Assembly: GCA_945860895.1 (NCBI GenBank) | Contig: CAMASK010000006.1 | Coordinates: forward strand, 1 to 64,000 | Direction: 5' to 3' | Length of the DNA: 64,000 bases | Source of the DNA: Bacteriovorax stolpii | GTDB lineage: Bacteria; Bdellovibrionota; Bacteriovoracia; Bacteriovoracales; Bacteriovoracaceae | Part shown: positions 25,509 to 34,225 of the stretch, piece after piece | How positions within the stretch are numbered: the stretch's first letter is position 1 | Layout of the letters: each line of letters starts with the position of its first letter | The notes under the pieces: model-generated | Databases searched by the model: none | Told to the model about the DNA's origin: nothing | What the model saw: only the letters and a program-made list of their open reading frames with translations | Program-made: the position numbers and the translations under genes

Positions 25509-27044
25509 CTATCGATTCAAATACTCAACTATATCAGGAGGGGATTGGTAAAAATCATACATCATTCTTATTCGCCCTTCAAAATGCGAATCCAGTAGGC
25601 ACAAAAGAACGTAAATCATGTATATGAAATTTCGACGTGATCGCAAACGGCTGATAGATTGAAAAATCCACTCTAATGGTAAAATTGAGAGGAAAACCAC
25701 AAACCATAAAATACCGAAGCTTCTAACCATATCTTTATCAACTAACAGCCCTAAAGCGATGACACAAGAAACCAGAATGCCAATATCCGCTAAACGTTTA
25801 TGGTCAATATTCAAGTTTGCCCAGAATTTTCGGTTTGGTTTAAAGATCACAATCAATAATGCTACAAGACCAATAAAAGAAAGTGAGTAAAAGGCTTTAC
25901 GTTTTATGACTGAAGCTAAATAGAGAAAGAACTGATGAAAACTCATTGAGTACTCAAAAAAACGTAAATCAATGTGGGTAATAAGAGTAATGAGAATCAA
26001 GAACATTCCGAGCGAGGTGTATTTAACAAATTGATTTCGATACCAATCCGTATTTTCTTTTAAGAAAACAAAATATAAAAGCGCCAAACCTACAGGAAAA
26101 AGAAATAAATGGTTATAATTAAGTGTTGTTGCCGCATAACAAAGTAAACCATACATCAAGCCTGATCGATATGTTGAGCTCTTCACACACCAAAGAATTG
26201 ACCAAACCCATAACACTGTGAAGGTTGTGCTGGCACAAGCGTAAACATCTTTCTTTAAAAAGATGGAAAATCCCCAAGTAGAAACTAAGGCAAATAATCC
26301 AAGAATGGATAATCTACGAGAGATGAAAAATCGTAATATTCCATAAAAAGCCAAGAGATAAAGACTGAAGCTAATAAAATAAAAATGCATGCTCCAACCT
26401 AGATTCATTAGATGTGGAAATCTTATGAAAGGGTAGAAATTCATTTGCAGATAATTCCACAATTGAACATTCATCTTCTCTTCTGGATCTATTATTAGTT
26501 TTAACGTTTCTAAATTACTTAAGAACGGAAAACTAGGCATTGATGTAAAAAACATTGCAATAGTAATGAATAATACTGTTTTTTCAAAAGCATCTAAATA
26601 TTTATATTCAGTAAATTGTGTAAAAACTGATTCTTGAATAATTTTTCCCCGGGTGGGCCAGGAATAGAAAAGACCAACCACAACAAAAAATCCCCAAAAA
26701 AAATGTCTTACAATTGAATCTGGAATGAAGGACATGAGATTAAAAATAATCATCATGGTGGCATTACCAATGATGACTCTGTAAAGGACGCGGTCAATTG
26801 TGGAATTGGCCCTGAAATAAATCTTCAGACGATGATCAATTTCTTTACCTAATAGATACCACTGGCCTGCCATAAACACGATGTATGCCAGCATCATTAA
26901 AGACTGTACGAAAATGTTAATTTCTAAGGACTTTTGAATCCACACCGGTAATAGTAAAAACGAGAAGTAGATAACTGCTCGATTTACAAAGAATTTAGAT
27001 TTTTCCCAAACAATATTTGAGTTTTTTGTTAAAGTATTATTCAT
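25509..27044 (-). CDS. Polytopic membrane protein of unknown function
   Basis: The 511 residues contain roughly 12 hydrophobic helices (for example about residues 25-60, 90-130, 155-175, 215-260, 275-330 and 345-500), so this is an integral inner-membrane protein. The layout, with a longer loop after the fourth or fifth helix containing FPFLSNLETLKLIIDPEEKMN, resembles membrane glycosyltransferases of the GT39/GT-C type. I see no DE or DD motif in the first loop that would secure that call. It is divergent from the fliD operon, with about 210 bp between the starts. The ATG at 27044 has no clear Shine-Dalgarno. Confidence 0.75.
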   Translation of the reverse strand: MNNTLTKNSNIVWEKSKFFVNRAVIYFSFLLLPVWIQKSLEINIFVQSLMMLAYIVFMAGQWYLLGKEIDHRLKIYFRANSTIDRVLYRVIIGNATMMIIFNLMSFIPDSIVRHFFWGFFVVVGLFYSWPTRGKIIQESVFTQFTEYKYLDAFEKTVLFITIAMFFTSMPSFPFLSNLETLKLIIDPEEKMNVQLWNYLQMNFYPFIRFPHLMNLGWSMHFYFISFSLYLLAFYGILRFFISRRLSILGLFALVSTWGFSIFLKKDVYACASTTFTVLWVWSILWCVKSSTYRSGLMYGLLCYAATTLNYNHLFLFPVGLALLYFVFLKENTDWYRNQFVKYTSLGMFLILITLITHIDLRFFEYSMSFHQFFLYLASVIKRKAFYSLSFIGLVALLIVIFKPNRKFWANLNIDHKRLADIGILVSCVIALGLLVDKDMVRSFGILWFVVFLSILPLEWIFQSISRLRSRRNFIYMIYVLLCLLDSHFEGRIRMMYDFYQSPPDIVEYLNR

Positions 27045-27062
27045 AATGTCCGATCAGAATGG

Positions 27063-27136
27063 TGGACTAATAATAGTCCAAACCCAAGACCCAGTTCTCG
27101 AAATAGGGAGAAGGATTGTTCATACTTCTCCCTTTT
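27063..27136. repeat. Two consecutive inverted repeats in the divergent gap before fliD
   Basis: IR1 is TGGACTA-ATAA-TAGTCCA (27063-27080). IR2 is GGGAGAAG, an 11-nt loop, then CTTCTCCC (27106-27132), followed by TTTT on the plus strand. IR2 has the shape of an intrinsic terminator reading plus, yet no annotated plus-strand gene lies upstream. The rest of the gap shows no recognisable sigma-28 or sigma-70 elements. Confidence 0.6.
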
Positions 27137-27257
27137 CCCTTAAATCCTAGCTCACTTTCTTCCCACTTGCATCAACTATGTCCCATGCTACCCTTAAGTG
27201 TGGTTTCAGGATGAAATCACCATCAATTACCCAAGCCGCTTTTCATGGAGGAAAGAA

Positions 27258-28649
27258 TTGGGGATATCTTTTGGCTCAATCAATTCAGGACTACCTAAAG
27301 ATATCGTTCAGCAGATAATCGAGGCTGAAAAAATTCCTATGAAGCAAATGGAAGTGCGCAAGGAAAAAATTGAAGACAAGAAAGCTCTTGTAGGTCAACT
27401 CATGACTCTTGTGGAAACCATGCGTGGAGAGCTTCTAAAAAACAAAGGTGGACGAAGTTTACGAGAAGTAAAAGTAAACACTGGCGAAAGCAGTCAGATT
27501 ACTGTCACAGCAGATAAAAATCTCGCTGACCCTGGGAAATATAATCTTGAAGTTTTACAGCTCGCAACAAAGTCTTCAGCTGTTAGTAATGGAGTAGAAG
27601 ACAAAGACAAAACTTATGTAGGTGTTGGGTATATTAAGGCAGTACTTCCCGGTGGTGAAACTAAAGAAATCTACGTTGATCAGGAAAATGCCTCTCTAAC
27701 GGGAATTGCCAAACTCATTAATGCTGATCAATCACTCGGTCTCAAGGCGAATGTGGTGAATGATGGTAAGGATAAAGACGAGCCGTATCGTTTAATTCTT
27801 TCTATGCAAGAAACTGGTGATGGAAAAAATGCTGAGTTTCCTTACCTCTATCTAGTGGATGGGGAAGTTGATTTATATTTTGAAAATGAAAAACCTGCTC
27901 AGGATGCAAAAATTAAACTCGATGGTTTTGAAATTGAAGTTCCAACAAATAAAGTTACCGATTTGATTCCTGGTTTGATAATTGATCTTAAAAAAGCAAA
28001 ACCAGGGGAAGAAATCAATTTAGAAATTACTGAAGATGTTGAAAAAATAGGTGGTAAAATTACCAGCCTGATTGACAACATCAACAATGTTTTAAAATTC
28101 ATTAAAGACCAAAACTCACTTAGTGAAAAAAGCGATACTTCTCGTACTCTTGGTGGTGATTTAACTCTTACTCAAATTGAAAGTCGCATCCGATCGGCAA
28201 TTTTTAATCCAATTATGACCAGTAAAGGACCAATGAGAATTGGTGATTTCGGAGTTACTTTTGAAAGAAATGGTTTATTAAAATTTGATCAAGCTAAATT
28301 TGAAGCATCTCTAGCCAAAGACTATAAATCAGTAGCTGAAACTTTAACCGGAATGTATACCACTGAAGGCGGCAAGGTTAATGGATTTATCGATACACTT
28401 GAAGACGTAGCGAAGACTATGTTGAATCAGCCAAGTGGTGCACTTCATACCAGAAAATCCGCGCTGCAAAGTCAGGTAAGCAGCATTGACCGACAAATCG
28501 CAAATCGCCAGCGTATGCTGACTCAGAAGGAAGAAATCTTGAAAGCAAAATTCGCTCGACTAGAGGAAACCATGTCTAAAATTAAAGGTCAGGGGGCAGG
28601 TCTTGCCGGTTTAGCTGGTCCTATGAATCCGGTACAACAATTAGGCTAA
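27258..28649 (+). CDS. fliD: Flagellar filament cap protein FliD (hook-associated protein 2)
   Basis: Pentameric cap at the flagellar tip that folds flagellin subunits into the filament. Seen: a FliD N-terminal motif ISFGSINSGLPKDIVQQIIEAE, a central variable region, and a C-terminal coiled-coil with LHTRKSALQSQVSSIDRQIANRQRML typical of the family. The start is decided by the ribosome-binding site: GGAGG at 27247-27251 lies 6 nt before the TTG at 27258, giving 463 residues that begin exactly where FliD homology begins. A longer ORF from 27198 would add 20 unrelated residues. fliS follows after 30 nt, so this heads a flagellar operon. Confidence 0.95.
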   Translation: MGISFGSINSGLPKDIVQQIIEAEKIPMKQMEVRKEKIEDKKALVGQLMTLVETMRGELLKNKGGRSLREVKVNTGESSQITVTADKNLADPGKYNLEVLQLATKSSAVSNGVEDKDKTYVGVGYIKAVLPGGETKEIYVDQENASLTGIAKLINADQSLGLKANVVNDGKDKDEPYRLILSMQETGDGKNAEFPYLYLVDGEVDLYFENEKPAQDAKIKLDGFEIEVPTNKVTDLIPGLIIDLKKAKPGEEINLEITEDVEKIGGKITSLIDNINNVLKFIKDQNSLSEKSDTSRTLGGDLTLTQIESRIRSAIFNPIMTSKGPMRIGDFGVTFERNGLLKFDQAKFEASLAKDYKSVAETLTGMYTTEGGKVNGFIDTLEDVAKTMLNQPSGALHTRKSALQSQVSSIDRQIANRQRMLTQKEEILKAKFARLEETMSKIKGQGAGLAGLAGPMNPVQQLG

Positions 28650-28679
28650 AATAGATCCAGAGAACAGGAGGAGTATAAT

Positions 28680-29081
28680 ATGAGTTACGGTTTAGGCGCA
28701 TACAAAAAGACTTCAGTTGAAACAGCCAGCAAGGAACAAATCCTTCTTATGCTTTATCAAGCTGCAATTAAAAACTGCAAGAAAGCAATGGAAGCGATTG
28801 AGAATAAAAATATTGCCAAGAAAGGCGAACATATCGGCAAGATGCAAGATATTGTCGTTGAACTATCCAACAGTCTTGATTTTGAAGTTGGTGGTGACGT
28901 GGCCAAAGAGCTTTCTTCCCTTTATGACTACATTCTTTACTCAAGCACACAGGCAAACATCAAGATTGATAAAGTACATCTTGAAGGTTGTTTAAAAGTT
29001 TTAAATACACTTTATGATGGCTGGATTGAAGCCATTAAACAGATCAAGTCTCAAAACACAGCTAACAATAAGAGCGCTTAA
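28680..29081 (+). CDS. fliS: Flagellin export chaperone FliS
   Basis: Cytoplasmic chaperone that binds the C-terminus of flagellin before export. The 133 residues form the usual four-helix protein. Seen: the N-terminal YKKTSVETASKEQILLMLYQAAIKNCKKA (family Y...V.TASP..LI.MLYDGAI) and a C-terminal LNTLYDGWIEAI. A very strong Shine-Dalgarno (AGGAGGAG) precedes the ATG. The stop overlaps the next start by one base (TAATG). The fliD-fliS order is the standard one in flagellar operons. Confidence 0.97.
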   Translation: MSYGLGAYKKTSVETASKEQILLMLYQAAIKNCKKAMEAIENKNIAKKGEHIGKMQDIVVELSNSLDFEVGGDVAKELSSLYDYILYSSTQANIKIDKVHLEGCLKVLNTLYDGWIEAIKQIKSQNTANNKSA

Positions 29082-29428
29082 TGAATAAGATGATCCTTCT
29101 CTTGGATGAATTTATTATTAAAGCAATTATAATGACTGAATCTATTCTAGAAGTTGATTATCGTGATGATATCAAACTAGCTAGCTTCACGCAGAACAGA
29201 GAGCGCCTACTATCTATTATAGATCAGATTTCTGAAAAAATTGACTGGCCATCAATCGAGATAATGCATCGAGAGGATTTTCACCGAAAAATTGAGTATA
29301 TAAAATTCCTGGACGTTAAACTTATTGGCAAATTGCAAGAATACCAAAGCGAAGTAAAAAAAGAAGTTGAACTTACTTTCAAACAAAAAGAAAACGTTAA
29401 GGGATACAATCTCTCCGAAGTGAAGTAA
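29081..29428 (+). CDS. Hypothetical protein, possible FliT-like flagellar chaperone
   Basis: The 115 residues are mostly helical and charged, with no membrane segment or motif. Size, position directly after fliS and the one-base TAATG overlap make a FliT-type chaperone (which binds FliD and controls filament export) the natural guess. FliT proteins are so divergent that sequence alone cannot decide. The next gene follows after 5 nt. Confidence 0.65.
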   Translation: MNKMILLLDEFIIKAIIMTESILEVDYRDDIKLASFTQNRERLLSIIDQISEKIDWPSIEIMHREDFHRKIEYIKFLDVKLIGKLQEYQSEVKKEVELTFKQKENVKGYNLSEVK

Positions 29429-29433
29429 ACGAA

Positions 29434-30780
29434 ATGAAAAAGCTGCTGATTATTCAGTTAGATGAAGCTTATTTTCTATTAGAATCTCTTTTAATGCTGG
29501 AGCGTCACTGGAATGCTTTAAAGGATTTTGAAGTTACAGTTTTGGTAAATCAGATTTCCCTGAAACAAATTCAAGATGGTTCGGTGTCGATACCTCCTGG
29601 AATCACTACTTCAGTAAATAATGTTTTTAATCAGCAATTTGATTTAAGTGTAAACTTCTCATTAAATGAAGACTCATGGTCTCTGCATCAAGAAGTCAAT
29701 TCCTCACAAAAGCTTGGTTGCTTAAAGCAAGACGGGAAACTAAATGTTCCCGATGCATGGTCATCATATTTATTAACCCTTAAATCACGAGCTCCCTTTT
29801 TAACTTTTCATCTTCAGGATATTTATAAAAACATATTGGGCATTAGAAAAATGTTTCAATCAAATAACGAAAAAAAAACTTATAGCGAAGTCTTTATTGG
29901 TCTATCCAATACAAGTTTTTTTTCTGCGATCGAACAAGAAAAGCTTATTGGGCAAATTAATTCAAATTATCCAAATATAAAAATTAAAGACATATCTGAA
30001 GTTGATTTTGCAACTGATCATTCACATAGTCTTTATATTGGACCAGCTTCTCTTGATGCTTTAAAAATTTGTGAAGATGGCGCCACAGGAATTTATCTAA
30101 GCAGTCAGTTCCAGGGATTTAATTTATTGCCTCACAATTCAGGACATTTTCTCATTAGCGCACGAAACACCATGCTCAAATCTGATTCTCTCATGAGTTT
30201 CATTGACGCACATATTTTAAACAAAAATGTATCTACCAATTTCCCCTATGCTCTCTATCAAATTGATTGCGAGAATCTCTTTGGGAGCTATATCAAAAGT
30301 TTGAATTTAAGTGATGACTGCTACCCGTTGTACCAGGCGCATGTGGTTCTTTGGAATTTCGTCTTAAATTTATTTGATTTAAATTTAGAAATTATAAAAT
30401 GCAGCCAAGGTCATACACAATTACTGGAGACTCAAAGAGAAGTCCTGATGAAGGTAATACGTTTATACGACTATGCCATGAGCTCTATTGATTTCGTTTA
30501 TAAGGAATCCAAGTCGGTCGAGGCAAACTTTGATAAGCTTCAAGGTCACTTAAAAAATCTTCGAGACATAGATGAGATAACTGACAAAATTTCTCAGTCA
30601 CATGCTTATCTTCGTCCAATTTTGGATTTTTACCGAATCCGAAGAGGTCAAAATGAAGAGACAACCCTTTACCTGCAGGCCCAGCATAGCTACCTTTTGT
30701 ATTCAGAAGAGCATCAGGCACTCAAATCAATCCTTGAATTAATTACTGTGACATTGCGTAAGAACGACGTTAGCATTTAA
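29434..30780 (+). CDS. Hypothetical protein in the flagellar operon, possibly GT9 glycosyltransferase-like
   Basis: I do not recognise this 448-residue protein with certainty. The N-terminal half begins like a heptosyltransferase (MKKLLIIQLDE..., then FDLSVNFSLNEDSW). About residue 200 a segment YIGPASLDALKICEDGATGIYL resembles the GT9 nucleotide-sugar site in spacing. The C-terminal half is helical without a clear family. There is no signal peptide or membrane helix. Its place between flagellar chaperones and a two-component pair suggests a role in filament modification or control; that is inference. The start ATG lies 5 nt after the preceding stop. Confidence 0.6.
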   Translation: MKKLLIIQLDEAYFLLESLLMLERHWNALKDFEVTVLVNQISLKQIQDGSVSIPPGITTSVNNVFNQQFDLSVNFSLNEDSWSLHQEVNSSQKLGCLKQDGKLNVPDAWSSYLLTLKSRAPFLTFHLQDIYKNILGIRKMFQSNNEKKTYSEVFIGLSNTSFFSAIEQEKLIGQINSNYPNIKIKDISEVDFATDHSHSLYIGPASLDALKICEDGATGIYLSSQFQGFNLLPHNSGHFLISARNTMLKSDSLMSFIDAHILNKNVSTNFPYALYQIDCENLFGSYIKSLNLSDDCYPLYQAHVVLWNFVLNLFDLNLEIIKCSQGHTQLLETQREVLMKVIRLYDYAMSSIDFVYKESKSVEANFDKLQGHLKNLRDIDEITDKISQSHAYLRPILDFYRIRRGQNEETTLYLQAQHSYLLYSEEHQALKSILELITVTLRKNDVSI

Positions 30781-30805
30781 GTAATCATATTCAAGGAAGA
30801 AGCTG

Positions 30806-31225
30806 ATGTTAGGGAAGACAACTCATACACTTGGGGAAACAGATAACCTATTGGTTGATACCATTTCGCTTACCCAAGATCTTTTAAACGATATCATTCA
30901 TCAAATTAATGCCATTGAAGCTTACATTCCTGAAAAAGAATACTTCTGGAACCTTCAGTTAACAGACCTAACGACAGATATTAGTAAATTTGTTGAAATC
31001 ACCACGCTTTTATCCCGTCTTTTAATGAGTAAGAAGAAAATCAACATCCCAGAAATTAAACAGTCACATATACATTTGTTCTTCGTTTTAAAAGGTCTCA
31101 ATCAAGCCCAACAAAAAATGGATTCTATGGTGCTGGAAGATTTGATTAAGTACGAATTAAAAGATAATTTAACCCAGTGGAAAATAGATCTAATCCCATT
31201 AACCAAACGACTACTAAACTCATAG
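30806..31225 (+). CDS. Hypothetical helical protein upstream of the histidine kinase
   Basis: The 139 residues are all helical, with no signal peptide or motif, and are not recognised. The ATG at 30806 follows a GGAAGAAG purine run. The 3' end overlaps the histidine-kinase GTG by 49 bp, so translation is coupled. It could be a regulator or chaperone specific to this operon, but nothing beyond position supports this. Confidence 0.6.
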   Translation: MLGKTTHTLGETDNLLVDTISLTQDLLNDIIHQINAIEAYIPEKEYFWNLQLTDLTTDISKFVEITTLLSRLLMSKKKINIPEIKQSHIHLFFVLKGLNQAQQKMDSMVLEDLIKYELKDNLTQWKIDLIPLTKRLLNS

Positions 31226-32895
31226 CGGTTCATATCGATCCGGCTATTTTTGGTGACTTTTCAGATACATTTCTTGATCCTAGCATTTTCAAATTAGTTT
31301 CTGAGAAAGAAGCCCAGTTTTGCCTTCTGAAAAAAAAATCACGCCTATGGGCTCAATTTAGTGACGGTAAATTTTGTGACTATCCATACTATTTAAAAAA
31401 TATCAGCCGCCTAATTGAAGGATTTAAATCAGAATCTGTACAAAGACATTACCCAATTGAGGCTTTTCAAAGCTTTATAAAAGGTACAGAGGTTATTGAA
31501 AAAAAAATCTTTTCAAACGCCTCAATGAGCCCAGGCGAGAATGTTAAAGATTTATGGGACGAGATTATCAAGAAAGTTAATTTCATTTCCAGCGAATCCC
31601 ATAGCTTGAAAGGACTCGTAGAGAAGATTCTAGAGATACCTTTTCTCCAAAATTTTCAGAGCTCAATGATTGTTTTACATCTAAAAGGACAAACAAAAGC
31701 GGAATTAATGGGAACAATGTGGAGAAGTGAAAAAGTTCATGCCCTCATTGAAATCAAAGATTTTAATACTTTTTTCAATTCAATCCGAAAATCCAAAATA
31801 AAATCGTTCTCAACTGACGACTGTGAAAAAGTAAATTTACCTTTTAACGGAAGCTTCCTTGCTAAAGAAGTTATCTCAAAAAAATATAGCTTAATAACCA
31901 TAGTTTCAAGACACGACTTTCTGAATTATTCCCAGGAAGAGATAGAGCTCTACGAAACATGTATTTATTTGCTTCAGCCTCATTTTGAACGGTTAATTGA
32001 TCAAGAATTCTCTGATAAAAAAATCTCAGAATTGAGAATATGTCTTAAAGATTTTCCACTACCTCTTAGAATTATTGATAATCAATCCGGCTCAGTATTC
32101 ATAAATGATCTTTATCGCAATGAACTTCAAGATCAGGACATCTTTTTCAATAAAAAGATCAAAGGATCATTTAGTCTGGATCTTTATGATAGCGATGAAT
32201 TGAGGCATTACGCTTTTGATTTATTTCATTTTCAACGAATTTCCCTCTTGGGTGAATTGCTCAATACTTTAAGGCATGAACTCAGTAATCCATTATTTGG
32301 TCTTAAATTAAGCTCCCAGATTTTTAATACGCTGGACATTAATCCAGATGACAAATCATTTATGCAGGAGATTGAAAGGAATGTAGATCGTTGCCAATCT
32401 ATCATAGAAAACTTTTCAAATCTTTATCAGATACAACCTGAAACAAAGCCTATTTTATTAAAGAAAATGATAGATGAGTCCTTGGTTCTAGCTAAGAGTG
32501 AAATAAGGGAAGTTACAAAAAAAATTACTTATGATGATGAATGTGAAAAAATTATTCTCAATGTACCACTTATCTTCGTTGTACAAATTTTATTCAACTT
32601 GATCGTGAATGCTGCACAGGCAATGCGAGGCCAGCCTGAACGAGCAACTTTAGGAATTTCAGTATCAATCCATGATTCAAATGTTCTTATTGATGTGCGA
32701 GACAATGGTCCAGGAATCCCTGGAGATAAAAGCATTAATTTATTTAAACCGTTTTTTACTACTAAATTACAAGGCACAGGTTTAGGGTTGGTCTTAAGTC
32801 GTAACCTGACAATTAAAATGGGGGGTAATTTAGAGTATTTACCAAATAAAAATGAAAAAGGTGCTCAATTCAGGCTAACATTACCAATAACATGA
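31177..32895 (+). CDS. Sensor histidine kinase (soluble)
   Basis: Two-component sensor kinase. Seen: an N-terminal unidentified region (about 1-150), a GAF-like region (about 160-280), an H-box LRHELSNPL with the phospho-acceptor His367, an N-box NLIVNAAQAM, a G1 box DNGPGIP, an F-box FKPFFTTK and a G2 box GTGLGLVLS. No transmembrane helix is visible, so it senses a cytoplasmic signal. The only plausible start is the GTG at 31177, 49 bp inside the previous gene; no ATG, GTG or TTG occurs for the next 40 codons in frame. The receiver gene follows with a 4-nt overlap. FlgS/NtrB-type control of flagellar genes is a reasonable inference from the operon. Confidence 0.9.
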   Translation: MENRSNPINQTTTKLIAVHIDPAIFGDFSDTFLDPSIFKLVSEKEAQFCLLKKKSRLWAQFSDGKFCDYPYYLKNISRLIEGFKSESVQRHYPIEAFQSFIKGTEVIEKKIFSNASMSPGENVKDLWDEIIKKVNFISSESHSLKGLVEKILEIPFLQNFQSSMIVLHLKGQTKAELMGTMWRSEKVHALIEIKDFNTFFNSIRKSKIKSFSTDDCEKVNLPFNGSFLAKEVISKKYSLITIVSRHDFLNYSQEEIELYETCIYLLQPHFERLIDQEFSDKKISELRICLKDFPLPLRIIDNQSGSVFINDLYRNELQDQDIFFNKKIKGSFSLDLYDSDELRHYAFDLFHFQRISLLGELLNTLRHELSNPLFGLKLSSQIFNTLDINPDDKSFMQEIERNVDRCQSIIENFSNLYQIQPETKPILLKKMIDESLVLAKSEIREVTKKITYDDECEKIILNVPLIFVVQILFNLIVNAAQAMRGQPERATLGISVSIHDSNVLIDVRDNGPGIPGDKSINLFKPFFTTKLQGTGLGLVLSRNLTIKMGGNLEYLPNKNEKGAQFRLTLPIT

Positions 32896-33251
32896 AGCAT
32901 TTATTAATAATTGAAGACGAAATTTTAATTCAACAATCTCTAAAAAAACTCTTTGAAAGGCGTGGATTTAAAGTTGATGTATCTGCCAGCGGAAAACTGG
33001 CAATACAAATGATCCTCTCTAATAATTTTGACCGGATAATATGCGATCTAATGCTCCAGGATATTTCAGGCTTTGATGTCATTGAAGAATCAAAGAAAAA
33101 ATATTCCTCAAATGAGATCAGTCAGAAGTTTGTTATCATGACGGCTTATAATTCCCCACAAGTACTTTCCCGTGCGAACTCTTATCAGTGTAGACTTTTG
33201 AATAAGCCCTTTGATAACCTAGAAGAAGCCATGCGCCTGATGACGGAGTGA
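32892..33251 (+). CDS. Single-domain response regulator receiver protein
   Basis: A CheY-like receiver of 119 residues with no output domain. Seen: the acidic pocket IEDE (E8/D9), the phospho-acceptor Asp52 in ICDLML, the switch threonine T84 in VIMTAY and the conserved Lys105 in LLNKPF. It starts with an ATGA overlap (4 nt) on the histidine kinase, its certain partner. Lacking a DNA-binding domain, it must act by protein contact or phosphotransfer, perhaps on the flagellar motor or in a relay; the target is not shown here. Confidence 0.92.
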   Translation: MKHLLIIEDEILIQQSLKKLFERRGFKVDVSASGKLAIQMILSNNFDRIICDLMLQDISGFDVIEESKKKYSSNEISQKFVIMTAYNSPQVLSRANSYQCRLLNKPFDNLEEAMRLMTE

Positions 33252-33253
33252 TA

Positions 33254-34156
33254 ATGAAAAAGTCCCCTTTAATAATTATTGGAATTACTCTTAAGCCCAA
33301 TTCCACGCCAGAGTTTTACAACATCCTTCCCAACTTGTGCTCATGGTTGCTGCGTCGTAAGCGAAAAGTTATTTTTCAAATAGAAGATAAAGAACGAGTT
33401 TATAAATTCTTTAAAAACAAAGTTACTGACCATCTCGAATTTTGGGATGCAAAGAAATTTCATCAAGATATAGATATAATGCTCTCTTTGGGTGGAGACG
33501 GAACACTAATTGGTGTTTGCCGCAGAATAAAAGCCAATATTCCTGTTTTGGGAGTTAATCTTGGAAGACTTGGGTTTATTACTGAGTTCAATAAGAATGA
33601 ATATTTTGATCGCTTAGGCGATATCCTGGATGGCAAATATGATATTACGATCAAGCCATTGTTTCATATCTCGGTTATGCGAAAAAATAAGGTTCATTTC
33701 AAGGATTATTTTTTTAATGACGCAGTCTTAGCAAAAAATGACATTGCACGGATGATTTATCTGAGAGCTGAACTTGAAAGAGAACATATTTACAATATAT
33801 CTGGTGATGGAATAATTATTTCAACTCCTCTAGGATCGACAGCTTATTCTATGGCAGCTGGTGGTCCCATAGTTCATCCCGACGTCAAAAGCTTGATCCT
33901 GACACCGATTTGTCCCCATTCTTTAATTCATCGTCCTTTCGTAGTACCAGATACTTCCCCTATAGTTCTAAAAATCCTCCCACCATATCATTCGGTTACC
34001 CTTACACTAGATGGCCAGGTTGCTATTAATATAGACGACCAGGATATAGTTCTTATTAATTCATCAAAGGTGAAAAAGGTCTCCCTAATTAAGAACGATC
34101 AGCGCAGCTACTTTGAAACGATTAGAGAGAAATTCATTTTTTCAAAACGGGATTAA
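33254..34156 (+). CDS. nadK: NAD kinase
   Basis: Phosphorylates NAD to NADP in the cytoplasm. Seen: the GGDGT motif in SLGGDGTLIG, the GRLGFITEF block, FNDAVLAKND (family NExxI, here diverged) and GDGIIISTPLGSTAYSMAAGGPIV. The 300 residues are typical of bacterial NadK. I start at the ATG at 33254 because GGAG lies 5 nt upstream; a GTG two codons earlier overlaps the response-regulator stop. The gene is continuous with the flagellar/two-component operon and is followed by a 69-bp gap before recN. Confidence 0.95.
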   Translation: MKKSPLIIIGITLKPNSTPEFYNILPNLCSWLLRRKRKVIFQIEDKERVYKFFKNKVTDHLEFWDAKKFHQDIDIMLSLGGDGTLIGVCRRIKANIPVLGVNLGRLGFITEFNKNEYFDRLGDILDGKYDITIKPLFHISVMRKNKVHFKDYFFNDAVLAKNDIARMIYLRAELEREHIYNISGDGIIISTPLGSTAYSMAAGGPIVHPDVKSLILTPICPHSLIHRPFVVPDTSPIVLKILPPYHSVTLTLDGQVAINIDDQDIVLINSSKVKKVSLIKNDQRSYFETIREKFIFSKRD

Positions 34157-34157
34157 T

Positions 34158-34172
34158 ACGTAAAAGTTACGT
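34158..34172. promoter_or_regulatory. 15-bp inverted repeat between nadK and recN
   Basis: ACGTAA-AAG-TTACGT is a perfect 6-bp inverted repeat beginning one base after the nadK stop. It is followed by TTTTATTT, so it could be a weak terminator for nadK. It also lies just before a perfect -35 TTGACA (34179-34184) ahead of recN, so it could equally be an operator. Confidence 0.55.
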
Positions 34173-34225
34173 TTTTATTTGACATCCGTAAGTTATCCGT
34201 AATACTAGTTATTGAGGGGATAATT

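Noticed and set aside
27137-27246. Sigma-28 or sigma-54 promoter for fliD
   Set aside because: I looked for GCCGATAA-like and TGGCAC/TTGCA-like pairs and found none with acceptable spacing.
27198-27257. Longer FliD start
   Set aside because: Adds 20 residues without FliD character; the TTG at 27258 has GGAGG at ideal spacing.
30485-30721. Minus-strand ORF of 78 codons inside the GT9-like gene
   Set aside because: No ribosome-binding site, overlaps a coupled gene over its whole length and has no protein-like features.
34158-34208. Exact Bdellovibrio-type LexA box TTACN3GTAA before recN
   Set aside because: The only repeat has the half-sites in the opposite order, and no exact TTACN3GTAA was seen there.
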